Assembly: GCA_041879415.1 (NCBI GenBank)
Contig: CP090852.1
Coordinates: forward strand, 806,001-870,000
DNA from: Vibrio chagasii
GTDB taxonomy: Bacteria; Pseudomonadota; Gammaproteobacteria; Enterobacterales; Vibrionaceae
DNA length: 64,000 nt
Reading direction: 5' to 3'
Shown here: positions 9,305 to 19,182 of the stretch, piece after piece
Position numbering within the stretch: the first letter of the stretch is position 1
Layout of the letters: every line of letters begins with the position of its first letter
Notes under the pieces: model-generated
The model's input: only the letters and a program-made list of their open reading frames with translations
What the model was told of the DNA's origin: nothing
The model's database searches: none
Made by a program: the position numbers and the translations under genes

Positions 9305-9418
9305 AGGCTATGTTGCAATAGAAAGCTACGTGATAATAACGAGTTATGCGCTAATAAAGAGCTAAATAGCAATAAACAGTAAGGTTCCAACAACCCATTC
9401 AGTAACCCTCTCCAAACC

Positions 9419-9452
9419 TTTACGCCGTCTAAAAATTATACGATGGCGTAAA
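9419..9452. repeat. Inverted repeat TTTACGCC...GGCGTAAA
   Basis: Perfect 8-bp inverted repeat with an 18-base spacer between the DMT gene and the small secreted protein gene. No T-run follows directly; it could be an operator or a weak terminator. Confidence 0.4.
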
Positions 9453-9535
9453 ATGATAAATACCGACCTCACATAATTTTTATAGTGCGCCTATCAGCTA
9501 TCAACGCATAACTTTAGCCAATAGGAAAACAATCT

Positions 9536-9781
9536 ATGAAAACATTTGTTCAAATCACTCTAGCCACGATCCTTGCAACAACGTCAATGATGACACTGGC
9601 AGAACCGGCGGCAACAAACGATGCGCCATCACAAGCATCGACCACAACAGTGAAGCATGAGGCAATGACAATAACGCTTACAGATAAGCATTTTACGCCT
9701 TCAAATAAAGCCGAAACAGCCGACAATCAACAGCTCACACAAAATCACGATACAGAGTCAGCATCAAAGCCAGCCATTTAG
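9536..9781 (+). CDS. Small secreted hypothetical protein
   Basis: 81 residues. The first 22 form a clean signal peptide (KT, then hydrophobic TLATILATTSMMTLA, cleavage before EPA). The mature 59 residues are Thr/Ala/Ser/Gln-rich, without Cys, and look disordered. AGGA lies 9 bases before the ATG. I recognise no family. Codon use and signal peptide make it a believable gene, probably a small periplasmic or secreted protein. Confidence 0.6.
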   Translation: MKTFVQITLATILATTSMMTLAEPAATNDAPSQASTTTVKHEAMTITLTDKHFTPSNKAETADNQQLTQNHDTESASKPAI

Positions 9782-10003
9782 AAACCGACAACAAACTCAA
9801 ACCATTAATCAACGATTCAGCGAGAGCGTTCACATCAAATTGGGTGTGGACGGTATCATTATGAAAACAGGAGCAAACGAGTCACTCGCGACAGCGTTAG
9901 TTTATTGTCAGAAAATCGATAACCACGATACTGATAGCTAGAATTAAGCCAAGATTCAACCATAATCTAATTATCGTTAACCTCAGCTTAACTGGTTTAT
10001 ACA

Positions 10004-10903
10004 ATGGATCTTAATCTTCTCAAAACTCTCGATGCGGTAATGAAGGCGCGTAGCGTTAACCTTGCGGCAGAAGCATTAGGCATTTCAGCCCCTGCAGTCA
10101 GTCAATCTCTCAACCGATTGAGAGAGCAATATAACGACCCTTTGTTCATACGAGAAGGACGTGGTATTGCTCCAACGAACTTTGCTATTGAGCTGCACGC
10201 GGAAGTACAAGAGCCTTTGAATTTACTGTTGAATGGATCAAAGTCTCGCCAGCATTTTGATGCCAAGAATAGTCGTCGCACTTTTCGGATATCCAGTCAC
10301 AAAGACATCGACATATTGGTCGTGCCCACACTAAACAAGCACCGAAGCGAGCATGCACCTAATACCAATATTGAAGCTGATATTGAGCACCTTGATGAAC
10401 AATCAAGACAAGCCGATTTAAGGCAGCGCAAAGTCGATGTGATCTTATCTACCGTTCCCTTAGAGGAGCATGGCTATGACAACCTTAAGCTGTTTGAGCA
10501 ACGCCTTGTTGTGGTGTTAAGCGCGGATCATCCTCGCATTCAAGGCAGCATAACAATGGACCAATTTTTTGCCGAAGAACATATCATTTGGCAAACGCAA
10601 AGAATGAATGACTACACGCTCAACTCAGTCAGCAACATCCCGCTCCCCGTACGAAAAGTCGCTTACAAAACCAGTTCTGCCCTCACTGGATTAGTCTTAG
10701 CGAGCCAAACCGATTGGTTATGTGTGACAGCCAGTTCCATTGCAGAGAAAGTGTCTAAAAACGATAAATATCAAGTCATTGAGTTGCCATTCTCGACTGA
10801 GCCCGTGCCCATTTACATGACCTGGCATCATTCTCAACGCAACGACAACGGGCATAAATGGTTTCGTGATGCTTTGATTACAGCGACACAAGCCATTAAC
10901 TAA
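10004..10903 (+). CDS. LysR-family transcriptional regulator
   Basis: 299 residues. Residues 1-60 are the winged helix-turn-helix of the LysR family (LNLLKTLDAVMKARSVNLAAEALGISAPAVSQSLNRLRE), followed by a periplasmic-binding-protein-like effector domain. The N-terminal wording PLFIREGRGIAPTNFA is typical of the subgroup often annotated as LeuO- or NodD-like. It precedes a DUF3302/HlyD pair on the same strand by 160 bases and may control it; this is inference from position. The upstream 222 bp show no strong operator by eye. Confidence 0.9.
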   Translation: MDLNLLKTLDAVMKARSVNLAAEALGISAPAVSQSLNRLREQYNDPLFIREGRGIAPTNFAIELHAEVQEPLNLLLNGSKSRQHFDAKNSRRTFRISSHKDIDILVVPTLNKHRSEHAPNTNIEADIEHLDEQSRQADLRQRKVDVILSTVPLEEHGYDNLKLFEQRLVVVLSADHPRIQGSITMDQFFAEEHIIWQTQRMNDYTLNSVSNIPLPVRKVAYKTSSALTGLVLASQTDWLCVTASSIAEKVSKNDKYQVIELPFSTEPVPIYMTWHHSQRNDNGHKWFRDALITATQAIN

Positions 10904-11062
10904 ACCTTACCTAACATCAAATTAAGCCAAACCACCCTATGGATTAATTAATACTTAAATGTCATTTAACCTTTACTCTATCGATTGAGTAAGGGGAAGC
11001 TTCTAAGCTCTCTAGTATTGCTGAAATTAATGGTCGATTTCATCCGTAATGGAGAGAACCCT

Positions 11063-11371
11063 ATGAACCTTACTTTAGATTACTTATCTTTGGGTATTCT
11101 GATCCTCGTACTGCTGATCTTGGTGTACGGGCTCGTTGTTATTCACGATATTCCTTATGAAATTGCGGTAAAACGCAACCACCCTCATCAAGATGCTATC
11201 CATGTAGCAGGCTGGATCAGCCTCTTTTTCTTGCACGTAATGTGGCCACTGCTTTGGGTATGGGCCATGTTAAGTGAGCCATTAAAAGTAGCGAGTACAG
11301 AACAATCAAAGCTCGATGAACTCGAAAAACGAATCAATGCATTGCAAGCGAAAAGCGAGGAGGAACTGTAA
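11063..11371 (+). CDS. DUF3302 inner-membrane protein, HlyD partner
   Basis: 102 residues from an ATG at 11063 that has GGAGAG 6 bases upstream. An in-frame TTG at 10985 would add 26 residues but has no better signal. Two membrane segments are visible (about residues 10-30 and 50-72), then a short charged tail ending KLDELEKRINALQAKSEEEL, likely a coiled coil. The family is regularly encoded immediately before a YibH/YiaV-type HlyD membrane-fusion protein, exactly as here: the stop overlaps the next ATG by one base (TAATG). Probable role is as small inner-membrane partner of that fusion protein. Confidence 0.85.
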   Translation: MNLTLDYLSLGILILVLLILVYGLVVIHDIPYEIAVKRNHPHQDAIHVAGWISLFFLHVMWPLLWVWAMLSEPLKVASTEQSKLDELEKRINALQAKSEEEL

Positions 11372-12489
11372 TGGAAACCTTGATAATTCTTAGCTACATC
11401 GCATTGTGTGTGATTGTATTTCGCGTCTTAAAGCTACCTAAAAATAAGTGGACGATTACCACAGCGACAGTCATTGGGGCTTTCTTAGTGGGTTGGATCT
11501 TCTTATACATGGCGATGTATCAGCCAGTAGCACGCGTAGCTGGCGTGTATAGCGTCACTACTCCAATCACCTCTGAAGTCTCTGGCGAAGTCACCGACGT
11601 TTTTGTAAAAGGTAATGTTGCTTTGAAAAAAGGCGACCCTTTGTACCAAATCGACCCGACACCATTCCAAGCAAGTGTAGACAAAGCGCAAGCGCAAGTA
11701 ACCGCCACTAAAGCCTCCATTGATGAACTACTGCTCTCCAAGCAAAACATCCGTGAGTCGATCAAGAAAACCGACGCCCAGCTTGTCTTCAATCAAAAAG
11801 AATTGAATCGTTTTAATAAGTTGGCAAAACGTGATTTTGCATCTCAAACAAAAGTAGACAAATTTACTGACACAATTGCAGAGCTCAACGCTGTTCAGGC
11901 ACAAAACCACATTCAATTGAACGTCATTGATTCGAAGATTGCACAGCAGTTGGCTGCAAAGAAAATTCACCTTGCAGAGCTCGATAAAGCTCAGTTTGAT
12001 CTCGGTAAAACCTTGGTAGTTGCGCCGACAGATGGCTATGTAACACAAGTGGCGTTACGTCCGGGTATGAAGAGTCGTGTCGTTCCTTTTCAAGGAAACC
12101 TAACGTTTGTGCACAAAGAATCTAAAACTATTATCGCGGCATTCAAGCAAAACCCTGCACGTTATATTAAGCCAGGCTACGAGGCAGAAGTGACCTTCAA
12201 AACCATTCCTGGTCATGCCTACCGAGCAAAAGTCGTCGATGTACTGGATATCTTCAAGCAAGGTGCAGTGACACCCTCGGGGAATCTCAACGATCCGATT
12301 CAGAGAGTCGGGGGACGCGTCTTAGTAAAAGTAGAACTTGTTCAGCCAGAGTTACTGGACGGTCAGCCGCTTCCTGCTGGCACAGATGCCCACGTCGCGG
12401 TGTATTCCCCAAAATGGGAAATGTTCTCTATCGTACGTAAAGTGATTCTTCGTATGCAAAGTTGGCAAAACTGGGTTTTTGAAGGTTAA
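11371..12489 (+). CDS. HlyD-family membrane-fusion protein (YibH/YiaV-like)
   Basis: 372 residues. One N-terminal membrane span follows a short cytoplasmic or hydrophobic start (residues ~2-50 with two hydrophobic stretches). Then comes a biotinyl-lipoyl-like half (SEVSGEVTDVFVKGNVALKKGDPLYQIDP), a long alpha-hairpin/coiled coil (residues ~95-205), the second lipoyl half (VVAPTDGYVTQVALRPGM) and a beta-barrel domain. Such proteins bridge an inner-membrane transporter to the outer membrane. No MFS, ABC or TolC gene is adjacent, so the transport partner is likely the DUF3302 protein or is encoded elsewhere. One-base overlap with the upstream gene indicates translational coupling. Confidence 0.9.
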   Translation: METLIILSYIALCVIVFRVLKLPKNKWTITTATVIGAFLVGWIFLYMAMYQPVARVAGVYSVTTPITSEVSGEVTDVFVKGNVALKKGDPLYQIDPTPFQASVDKAQAQVTATKASIDELLLSKQNIRESIKKTDAQLVFNQKELNRFNKLAKRDFASQTKVDKFTDTIAELNAVQAQNHIQLNVIDSKIAQQLAAKKIHLAELDKAQFDLGKTLVVAPTDGYVTQVALRPGMKSRVVPFQGNLTFVHKESKTIIAAFKQNPARYIKPGYEAEVTFKTIPGHAYRAKVVDVLDIFKQGAVTPSGNLNDPIQRVGGRVLVKVELVQPELLDGQPLPAGTDAHVAVYSPKWEMFSIVRKVILRMQSWQNWVFEG

Positions 12490-12557
12490 CAACTCTCTTC
12501 AAAACAATAACTTGTGAATTTAGTGTCTTTGAATTCAAACCAGTAGAGAAAACCAGA

Positions 12558-12800
12558 ATGAACTCAACCCATACCACTAATAAAACCGTCAAGAGCGTGC
12601 TTGTCGCGCTCTTATTACTCTTCACGAGTATGACGTTTGCTGGATATATAGTGTTTTACGACAACGACGCACAACTTTCAGCTGACAGCGCTATAAAAAA
12701 AGCGGACACCGTGTTAATCATTGACGAACACGATGTAATCCAAAGCAAAGACCGTCATAACTGCGATATCACTATGATCCAACAACGATTATTAAAGTAG
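12558..12800 (+). CDS. Small hypothetical exported or membrane protein
   Basis: 80 residues. A hydrophobic stretch at residues ~12-34 (VLVALLLLFTSMTFAGYIVF) is either an uncleaved signal anchor or a signal peptide cut after TFA. The remaining ~45 residues are hydrophilic with one Cys near the C-terminus. It follows the HlyD gene by 68 bases on the same strand and may belong to that transcript. No family recognised. Confidence 0.5.
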   Translation: MNSTHTTNKTVKSVLVALLLLFTSMTFAGYIVFYDNDAQLSADSAIKKADTVLIIDEHDVIQSKDRHNCDITMIQQRLLK

Positions 12801-12947
12801 CCCTAGAGTAGGCAATAAAGTACATAGACACACTGAAGCGACTTGGTTGAATGGCGACGGTCTGGCATGATGTGGCTTGCATTGATGGGAAGTCATCGTC
12901 CTGCCATACAATGCCTATCCGTACCGCCAAACTAAAGTGCTCAAGCC

Positions 12948-13937
12948 ATGTCTGAAATCAAGCAAAATACCCGTATCAATCAGTATCGTTTCGGGCAGCC
13001 GAAAGAGTCCCTCAAGATCGAATATGTCACTTTAGGAACACTCGATAAAGATAAGGTTCGAGTACAGATTGAAGCGACCAATATTAACCCAAGTGACCTG
13101 TTGTCGATTCATGGTGTGGGGCAATATAAACACAGCCACCAGCCGCCCAGAGTACCGGGGTTTGAAGCAGTTGGTACGATCTTAGAGTCTCAACATGCTG
13201 ATTTTACTGTGGGTCAGCGAGTGCTGGTGGCGACAAGTGGAACATGGCAAAGATACGTCGATGTTTCACCTGACAACCTTTTCCATCTTCCCCAACATCT
13301 AGATAACGGCTACGCATGTCAGTTATACATTAATGCGCTCACCGCGTGGGTACTGACGACAGAAGTGGCGAAGTTGACCAAAGAAGATGTGTTGATCATC
13401 AATGCCGGCAGTTCAGCGATTGGTAAGATTTTCTCCCAATTATCAAGGTCACTTGGATTTCAAATCATCGTCGTCACGTCACAACCCAAGCGCGCTCTTA
13501 CGACTTCAAAACATGTGTTGGATGCCCAAAATGACTTAGTTGCACAAATCCAGCAACTTGGCCTACCGCAACCAACGGTTGCCTTTGATGCGATTGGCGG
13601 TTCACCCGGAACCGAGCTTATGCACACGCTGGGCAAACAAGGGCGCTTTATCAACTATGGGACGCTCTCTCTGGATTTTTACGAACCACGTTTCTTCGAG
13701 TATGCTAAAAACCAAGCTATCGAGTTCAGCACATTTTTCTTACGTTATTGGGAAGAAGCTGAAGGTAAAAAAGTGCGCCGAGCCCAGTGCGAGTCCATGC
13801 TCGAACACTTCATCAAAAACGAGATTCAACTCGATGTCGACCGTTGTTTTCCGCTAGATCAAGTTCAGACAGCGATTGATCTTATCGAATCGAAAACCAC
13901 ACGATTGGATGGCAAGATCATCCTGCTCCCCTATTAG
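12948..13937 (+). CDS. Zinc-independent medium-chain dehydrogenase/reductase
   Basis: 329 residues of the MDR superfamily. The N-terminal GroES-like domain contains NINPSDLLSIHG and PGFEAVG, and the Rossmann domain has NAGSSAIGKIFSQLSRSLG as nucleotide-binding loop. The structural and catalytic zinc cysteines of alcohol dehydrogenases are missing, which points to quinone-oxidoreductase or trans-2-enoyl-reductase-like members that use NADPH. The substrate is unknown. It is monocistronic: 147 bases after the small membrane protein, and followed by an inverted repeat at 13954-13983. Confidence 0.85.
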   Translation: MSEIKQNTRINQYRFGQPKESLKIEYVTLGTLDKDKVRVQIEATNINPSDLLSIHGVGQYKHSHQPPRVPGFEAVGTILESQHADFTVGQRVLVATSGTWQRYVDVSPDNLFHLPQHLDNGYACQLYINALTAWVLTTEVAKLTKEDVLIINAGSSAIGKIFSQLSRSLGFQIIVVTSQPKRALTTSKHVLDAQNDLVAQIQQLGLPQPTVAFDAIGGSPGTELMHTLGKQGRFINYGTLSLDFYEPRFFEYAKNQAIEFSTFFLRYWEEAEGKKVRRAQCESMLEHFIKNEIQLDVDRCFPLDQVQTAIDLIESKTTRLDGKIILLPY

Positions 13938-13953
13938 CACACAAGGTGCACTC

Positions 13954-13983
13954 GGAAGTTGTTCCTTTCTATCAACAACTTCC
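13954..13983. repeat. Stem-loop after the dehydrogenase gene
   Basis: Perfect 10-bp inverted repeat GGAAGTTGTT / AACAACTTCC with a 10-base loop, starting 17 bases after the stop codon. No T-run follows on either strand, so it is a stem-loop 3' end rather than a classic terminator. Confidence 0.5.
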
Positions 13984-14152
13984 ACCTGCCACTGATCTAT
14001 TCCTCCTCTTTTAAAGTACAAGTTACTAATAATTCGATATAAATCGCTCTAAATCCTCAAATTGTCGTCTACAGTTTGATAGAGCCTATCGTGATATTAA
14101 TCGCCAATGCTTAACACCTTTGATGGTCGCGTTTTGATTACAAGGAGAGGAA

Positions 14153-14863
14153 ATGGAAAGCCCAGTTGTCACACTGCAACAGGCCAGTAAGAGCTTTATT
14201 GATGGCAAAGAGAGCCATCAAGTGCTGGACAATATCGACTTCAATCTAGGGACTGGTGTCAGCATTGCTTTGACTGGTTCGAGTGGCAGTGGCAAGAGTA
14301 CTCTACTCAATTTAATTGCGGGCTTTGAACCACTTTCAGAAGGCGAGTTATGGCTCGATGGTGAAAATACCTCAGCTTGGAAAGACCAACACTGGAGCCG
14401 TTTCCGCCATCAAAAGCTCGGCGTTATCTTTCAGCAGTTCAACCTGCTCACCCCACTCAATGTAAAACAAAACATCGCCTTTCCATTGCATTTAAACCAA
14501 CAGAAATGGGGAGCTTGGTGTGATTACTTAGTGGAAGCATTAGGCATCAGCGAACTACTTAATAGACACGTATCAGCCCTCTCTGGTGGCCAGCAACAGC
14601 GTGTCGCTATCGCTCGAGCATTGGCTCATAAACCTAAACTTTTGCTTGCAGATGAGCCCACCGGAAACCTAGATCATAAAGCAGGGTTGGAGGTGATGAG
14701 ATTACTAAGTGAGATCACAACACAAGGCAACACCGCTGTATTATTGGTGACGCACAGCCCTGAATGCGCCGACTTTATGCAGAGACAGCTGATCTTGGAC
14801 AATGGAAAACTCAAGCATGTAGGCCAAAATCAAAGCAGTGAGATGACTCATGCCAAAGGCTAA
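14153..14863 (+). CDS. ABC transporter ATP-binding protein, LolD/MacB-type
   Basis: 236 residues. Walker A GSSGSGKST at 42-50, Q-loop FQQFNLLTPL, signature LSGGQQQRVAIARAL, Walker B LLLADEPTGNLD and an H-loop VTHSPECA are all intact. The family powers type VII ABC systems (LolD, FtsE, MacB, YbbA), mechanotransmission or lipoprotein export rather than classic transport. A very strong ribosome binding site (AAGGAGAGG) precedes the ATG. The gene overlaps the FtsX-type permease by 14 bases, so it is its ATPase. Confidence 0.93.
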   Translation: MESPVVTLQQASKSFIDGKESHQVLDNIDFNLGTGVSIALTGSSGSGKSTLLNLIAGFEPLSEGELWLDGENTSAWKDQHWSRFRHQKLGVIFQQFNLLTPLNVKQNIAFPLHLNQQKWGAWCDYLVEALGISELLNRHVSALSGGQQQRVAIARALAHKPKLLLADEPTGNLDHKAGLEVMRLLSEITTQGNTAVLLVTHSPECADFMQRQLILDNGKLKHVGQNQSSEMTHAKG

Positions 14864-17360
14864 TTCTACTAATACGCCTGCTCGCTTATCGATCACGTAC
14901 ACCAAACTGACGCTAAACCTATTCGCGGCGCATTATCGACATGCTCCTTTGCAAGCTGCGGCGATCTTGATTGGTATTGTGTTGGCCGTCACTTTATTTG
15001 TCGCAGTACAAGCCATCAATTTGAATGCCAAACGCAGCTATGCAGAATCTACCGAGCAACTGAGCGCTCAGGCTCAGAACCTAATCATCCCACCAGCAGG
15101 ACAAAACTACTTACCTGAATCGCTCTACTTCAAGCTAAGACAAAACGGACTTAGCGCGGTACTACCTGTGATTGAAGGGCGTGTGAGAGACGAGCAAGGA
15201 CGTCGTTGGTCAATCCAAGGTAGTGAGCTTATCGCCGCACTCACCTCAAGATCTCGCTACTCCGAAGAGAACGAACAAAACATATCGCTTTTTGATAATG
15301 CACTTCCCCTAACTCAGCTTTTAGCAGGCGAGCCCATAGTGATGATGAGCCAGTCGCAGCACCAAGGCTTAGACGAAGTGGACACGCTGATTCTCGATGA
15401 CATTGTGACCCAAGTGGTTGTTCTGCCTGATGAGTGGCAACTGGGGAGTCGAATGCTGATGGACATAGGATTCGCTCAACAACTGCTCAACAAACAAGGT
15501 CAACTGAGCTATATCGCCGTTTTTAATGTCGAGAACCAAGCACAAGATAACTGGCAGAATCTCATCGCAGAGCAAGGGCAATGGATCACCAATAATCAAA
15601 GTACCGACCTTGGCTCCATTACAGACAGCTTTCACCTCAACTTGACGGCCATGAGCTTACTCGCGTTCTTGGTTGGTTTGTTCATCGCTTATAACGGCGT
15701 GAAATACAGCTTACTGAAACGTAATCGGCTGTTAGTACAAATTCAGCAAGCAGGCGTTTCACCAAGCATTGTGTTTTCTGCTTTGCTCATTGAACTTACC
15801 GTTCTTGTCACCCTAGGAGCTTCACTCGGTTTCATTTTGGGTATTCAATTAAGCCACTGGCTCCACCCCACCGTGGCGATCACGCTGGAACAACTTTACG
15901 GAGCAACACTTCTGCCTGGCACATGGCAGTGGTCTTGGTTAGTTCAAGCCTTATTACTCACCTTAGCCGCCACACTTGCTGCCTGCTGGCAGCACTTTAA
16001 ACAACGCATTCACCAACCGCTCTCCTCTCATGGTGGCTTTTATCAAGCGCCAGAGGCTTCAAACGAAAACCAACTGTTTATCATCGGAATAACACTCACG
16101 GGTATCGCATTAGCTGGCTTGTGGCTTAGCGAACACCACCGTTTCACTATGGCGTGGCTTGGCGTATTAGTGGTATCTATTCCTTTGTATTTGCCTAAAA
16201 CGCTCAGCGTATTAGCAAATTGGAGTGAACAGCGCACTCAGTCGGGGTTGATGCAGTACCTGTTTGCTGAATTGAGAGAGCTCATCTCTCCACTCTCCCT
16301 TGCCATGATGGCGCTGCTTCTTGCTGTAACGGCTAACATGGGAATGAATACCTTAGTAGGCAGCTTTGAAACCACCCTAAAGCAATGGTTAGAACAGCGG
16401 CTGCACGCCGACATTTACGTTAGTCCAGCTCAAGGTGAAATCGCTAATGTAGAGCGTGCGTTAGAACAGTTTGAGAACGTTGAAACCGTTTATAAGCAAT
16501 ATTATGTCGACGATAACCTACAAGGCTTGCCCACGTTACTCGGCACCAAAGACAAAGATACATTAGCGCAAACCATGGTGTTCCAATCGCAGCTTGATAA
16601 CTTTTGGCAACGCTTCTACCAGGGTGAATTAGTAGCGATCAGCGAACCCACTGCGGTGAAGCTTGGTTTGTCTCTAAACAGCGAACTTAAGCTCGACTCT
16701 ATTCCAAACAAATCACTAGTCGTCGGGGCGATTTTCCACGACTACGGCTCGCCCAATGGCGAGGTATTGCTTGCTCCTAACTTATGGTTTGAAAGCGGTT
16801 TTACTCACTTGCCGACTAGCCTAGGGGTTAAAGTCTCTGGTGACCAACAACAAGTCTACGAACAGCTACGCCAGCAATTGAACTTGCACCCAAGTCAGCT
16901 CTATGACCAAGCGCAGATCAAATCCCTCGCTTTGGATATCTTTTCACAAACGTTCGCCATCACACGCGCACTGAATGGCGTTACCTTGATGGTTGCCGTC
17001 ATTGGCCTGTTCTGTGCGTGTTTTATGCTGCTCGATGCTCGTAAGGCCGCTATCGCAAGGTTGTATGCGCTTGGCGTAAGCCGCAAAAAGCTGATGGCGA
17101 TGGTTCTCGGGCAGATCATTGTGCTTGTGACTTTTACTTTGATTATCGCCATCCCGCTAGGTGCTATGGTTGGCTACGTACTAACAGACATCGTCACCCT
17201 TCGCGCCTTCGGTTGGAGCTTAAATTATCAGTGGAATTGGAGTGATGCGCTCAGCATTTCCTTCATCACAATTATTGTGGCTGTGATTGCAACACTCATT
17301 CCCCTATGGCGCTTGGTCAGTAAGCCTGTGGTGTCCAGTTTGCAAAGTGAGGTGTTGTAA
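14850..17360 (+). CDS. FtsX-like ABC permease
   Basis: 836 residues with an N-terminal membrane span, a large periplasmic region, three spans (about 265-380), a second set around 410-500, another periplasmic region, and a C-terminal FtsX domain of three spans (about 695-825). This duplicated FtsX layout matches YbbP- or AttF/G-like permeases. With the LolD-like ATPase it should form a type VII ABC machine acting on periplasmic or lipid-linked substrates. It overlaps the ATPase gene by 14 bases and the next lipoprotein gene by one base, so the three are translated together. Confidence 0.9.
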   Translation: MPKANSTNTPARLSITYTKLTLNLFAAHYRHAPLQAAAILIGIVLAVTLFVAVQAINLNAKRSYAESTEQLSAQAQNLIIPPAGQNYLPESLYFKLRQNGLSAVLPVIEGRVRDEQGRRWSIQGSELIAALTSRSRYSEENEQNISLFDNALPLTQLLAGEPIVMMSQSQHQGLDEVDTLILDDIVTQVVVLPDEWQLGSRMLMDIGFAQQLLNKQGQLSYIAVFNVENQAQDNWQNLIAEQGQWITNNQSTDLGSITDSFHLNLTAMSLLAFLVGLFIAYNGVKYSLLKRNRLLVQIQQAGVSPSIVFSALLIELTVLVTLGASLGFILGIQLSHWLHPTVAITLEQLYGATLLPGTWQWSWLVQALLLTLAATLAACWQHFKQRIHQPLSSHGGFYQAPEASNENQLFIIGITLTGIALAGLWLSEHHRFTMAWLGVLVVSIPLYLPKTLSVLANWSEQRTQSGLMQYLFAELRELISPLSLAMMALLLAVTANMGMNTLVGSFETTLKQWLEQRLHADIYVSPAQGEIANVERALEQFENVETVYKQYYVDDNLQGLPTLLGTKDKDTLAQTMVFQSQLDNFWQRFYQGELVAISEPTAVKLGLSLNSELKLDSIPNKSLVVGAIFHDYGSPNGEVLLAPNLWFESGFTHLPTSLGVKVSGDQQQVYEQLRQQLNLHPSQLYDQAQIKSLALDIFSQTFAITRALNGVTLMVAVIGLFCACFMLLDARKAAIARLYALGVSRKKLMAMVLGQIIVLVTFTLIIAIPLGAMVGYVLTDIVTLRAFGWSLNYQWNWSDALSISFITIIVAVIATLIPLWRLVSKPVVSSLQSEVL

Positions 17361-18490
17361 TGAACATTGGCTTGAAGAGTAAGTTAATCAGACTATCTGC
17401 TCTCTCACTGGGTCTGCTATCTCTATGGGGTTGTGACAAGGTCGAACCGAATTCCGCTCAAAACATGGGATCAATACTCGGAGGGAACAGCGAGCAACAA
17501 AGTGATCAATTCAGTCCCGTCATTAGAGGCGCTGAACTCACCTTCCCCGAAGACCATCAAGCACACCCGAGTTTCCGTCATGAATGGTGGTATTTAACCG
17601 CCAACCTCATCAATGAGGACGGCAACACACTAGGCGTACAATGGACACAGTTTCGCTTTGCCGCAGCGCCAGAAAACATCGCCGAACAAAACAAGTTAAC
17701 CGCATGGCAAAGCCAACAGATCTACATGGCGCACAGTGCCATCACCACCGAAGACAAACACTACGCCGATGAAAAATGGTCACGCGATCAAGCTGAACTG
17801 GCAGGAGTAAGCACATCACCATTTCGTGTCTATCTTGATGATTGGCAATGGACATCTTCTACCGATGACTTGTTCCCTGCCACATTGAATGCTAACTCAG
17901 AGCAGTTTGGCTACTCGTTAAGACTGATTAGCAACGCTCCCTACCAAAAACAAGGAGAGCAAGGCTACAGCACCAAAAGCAGTGACGGAAAAGTCGCATC
18001 CTACTACTACAGCCAGCCATTCATCGATGTATCAGGCAACGTGACGATTGATGGTGTGACGCATCAGGTTTCAGGTAAAGGTTGGATAGACAGAGAATGG
18101 AGCTCGCAGTTCTTACTCGACTCTCAACAAGGCTGGGATTGGTTTGCACTTAGGCTCAGTGATGAAACCAGCCTAGTCGTGTTCCAACTGCGAAACTCGG
18201 CGACAGGCGAAGCCAACTATGCTCACGCAAGATTGATGCAGCAAGATGGCTCTGGTACTGCCATTTCGCAGCAAGACATTACTCTCACCGCCACCAAACA
18301 AACAGTAATTGATGGGCGCGATTATCCAACAGAGTGGCAAATATCAATTCCAACGAAAAACATAGAACTGACAGTCTCGGCACTCAATCCCAAAGCAAAA
18401 ATGCCACTATCGGTTCCCTATTGGGAAGGTCCAATCTCAATTAAAGGAACACACTCAGGTTCGGGCTATATGGAGTTGACTGGGTACTAG
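17360..18490 (+). CDS. HEWWY-motif lipocalin-like lipoprotein (AttH/CrtC-like)
   Basis: 376 residues with a lipoprotein signal peptide: lipobox LSLWGC, Cys25. The mature part contains the family hallmark RHEWWYLTANL near residue 75 and the later GWIDREWSSQFL and WDWFALRLSD blocks of the AttH/CrtC lipocalin-like fold. These proteins commonly follow a LolD/FtsX pair, as here, and are thought to bind a lipophilic substrate handled by the ABC machine. It is not a carotenoid enzyme in this context, since no carotenoid genes are near. Starts at TAATG, one base inside the permease stop. Confidence 0.88.
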   Translation: MNIGLKSKLIRLSALSLGLLSLWGCDKVEPNSAQNMGSILGGNSEQQSDQFSPVIRGAELTFPEDHQAHPSFRHEWWYLTANLINEDGNTLGVQWTQFRFAAAPENIAEQNKLTAWQSQQIYMAHSAITTEDKHYADEKWSRDQAELAGVSTSPFRVYLDDWQWTSSTDDLFPATLNANSEQFGYSLRLISNAPYQKQGEQGYSTKSSDGKVASYYYSQPFIDVSGNVTIDGVTHQVSGKGWIDREWSSQFLLDSQQGWDWFALRLSDETSLVVFQLRNSATGEANYAHARLMQQDGSGTAISQQDITLTATKQTVIDGRDYPTEWQISIPTKNIELTVSALNPKAKMPLSVPYWEGPISIKGTHSGSGYMELTGY

Positions 18491-18638
18491 GCATACCAAC
18501 ACAAACATCGCTTTAATCCATACTCATGCATTACAAAAAGTTTTGATCTTTTCAACTAGCTGCCAAATTTGTTAGATAACTAATTGTTATTAAAGGGTAG
18601 AATAGCTGAAATGTAATTCAATATTGTGGAGTGTATAT

Positions 18639-19064
18639 TTGTTAAGCATTGGAAACGTATCAGGGTTACTGAGTTTAGCTAGAGTGCTATCAGTCCCTTT
18701 TATGACTGTGGGGGTGTTAAATCAATTTGGTTTTGAATTCTTTCCAGACTTAATCAAAGGTGCAATTTGGTCACCCTTACTTATGGTTGTATTAACGACG
18801 TTTTGTGTATTTTTAATGTCTGAGATTATCTTTCAATCCATTTTAGTAACTGACTATGTATTGGCGAAGTTACTAGGATTTATCAATTATCAGGTTGGTA
18901 TGTTCCTTGTCCTTATGTCAGCATCGTTTACATCAATAGGGTTACTCGGGTTTTATAAGCCAGTAGAGCTTGTTGATATTGAACAGTCGGCTTTATTTGG
19001 ATTTGGGGCGTATGGACTTTATTTGCTCGACGTGCACTTTAAAGCAAAGAAGAGTTTGAGCTAA
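18639..19064 (+). CDS. Hypothetical membrane protein
   Basis: 141 residues from a TTG at 18639 that has GGAGTG 5 bases upstream; a TTG at 18624 would add five residues without a ribosome binding site. About four membrane segments are visible (roughly residues 5-25, 38-62, 75-98 and 115-132), then a Lys-rich tail. I recognise no family. It lies 148 bases after the lipoprotein gene and ends just before a bidirectional terminator. Confidence 0.6.
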   Translation: MLSIGNVSGLLSLARVLSVPFMTVGVLNQFGFEFFPDLIKGAIWSPLLMVVLTTFCVFLMSEIIFQSILVTDYVLAKLLGFINYQVGMFLVLMSASFTSIGLLGFYKPVELVDIEQSALFGFGAYGLYLLDVHFKAKKSLS

Positions 19065-19108
19065 AAATTACATAGCAAGCGTTAAATTTCAAAGCCACTA
19101 GTCACATT

Positions 19109-19135
19109 AAAAAGCCATCACTTAGATGGCTTTTT
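19109..19135. terminator. Bidirectional terminator
   Basis: AAAAAGCCATC-ACTTA-GATGGCTTTTT: an 11-bp stem with 5-base loop and T-runs on both strands, between the membrane protein gene and the convergent endonuclease gene. Confidence 0.9.
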
Positions 19136-19182
19136 ATTTTATCGAAGATATAGCTACCGATTAATCTTGTTCAGATGACCTA

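Noticed and set aside
17360..18490. Carotenoid hydratase (CrtC) reading of the HEWWY protein
   Set aside because: It is a lipoprotein coupled to a LolD/FtsX pair, with no carotenoid genes nearby; AttH-like role fits better.
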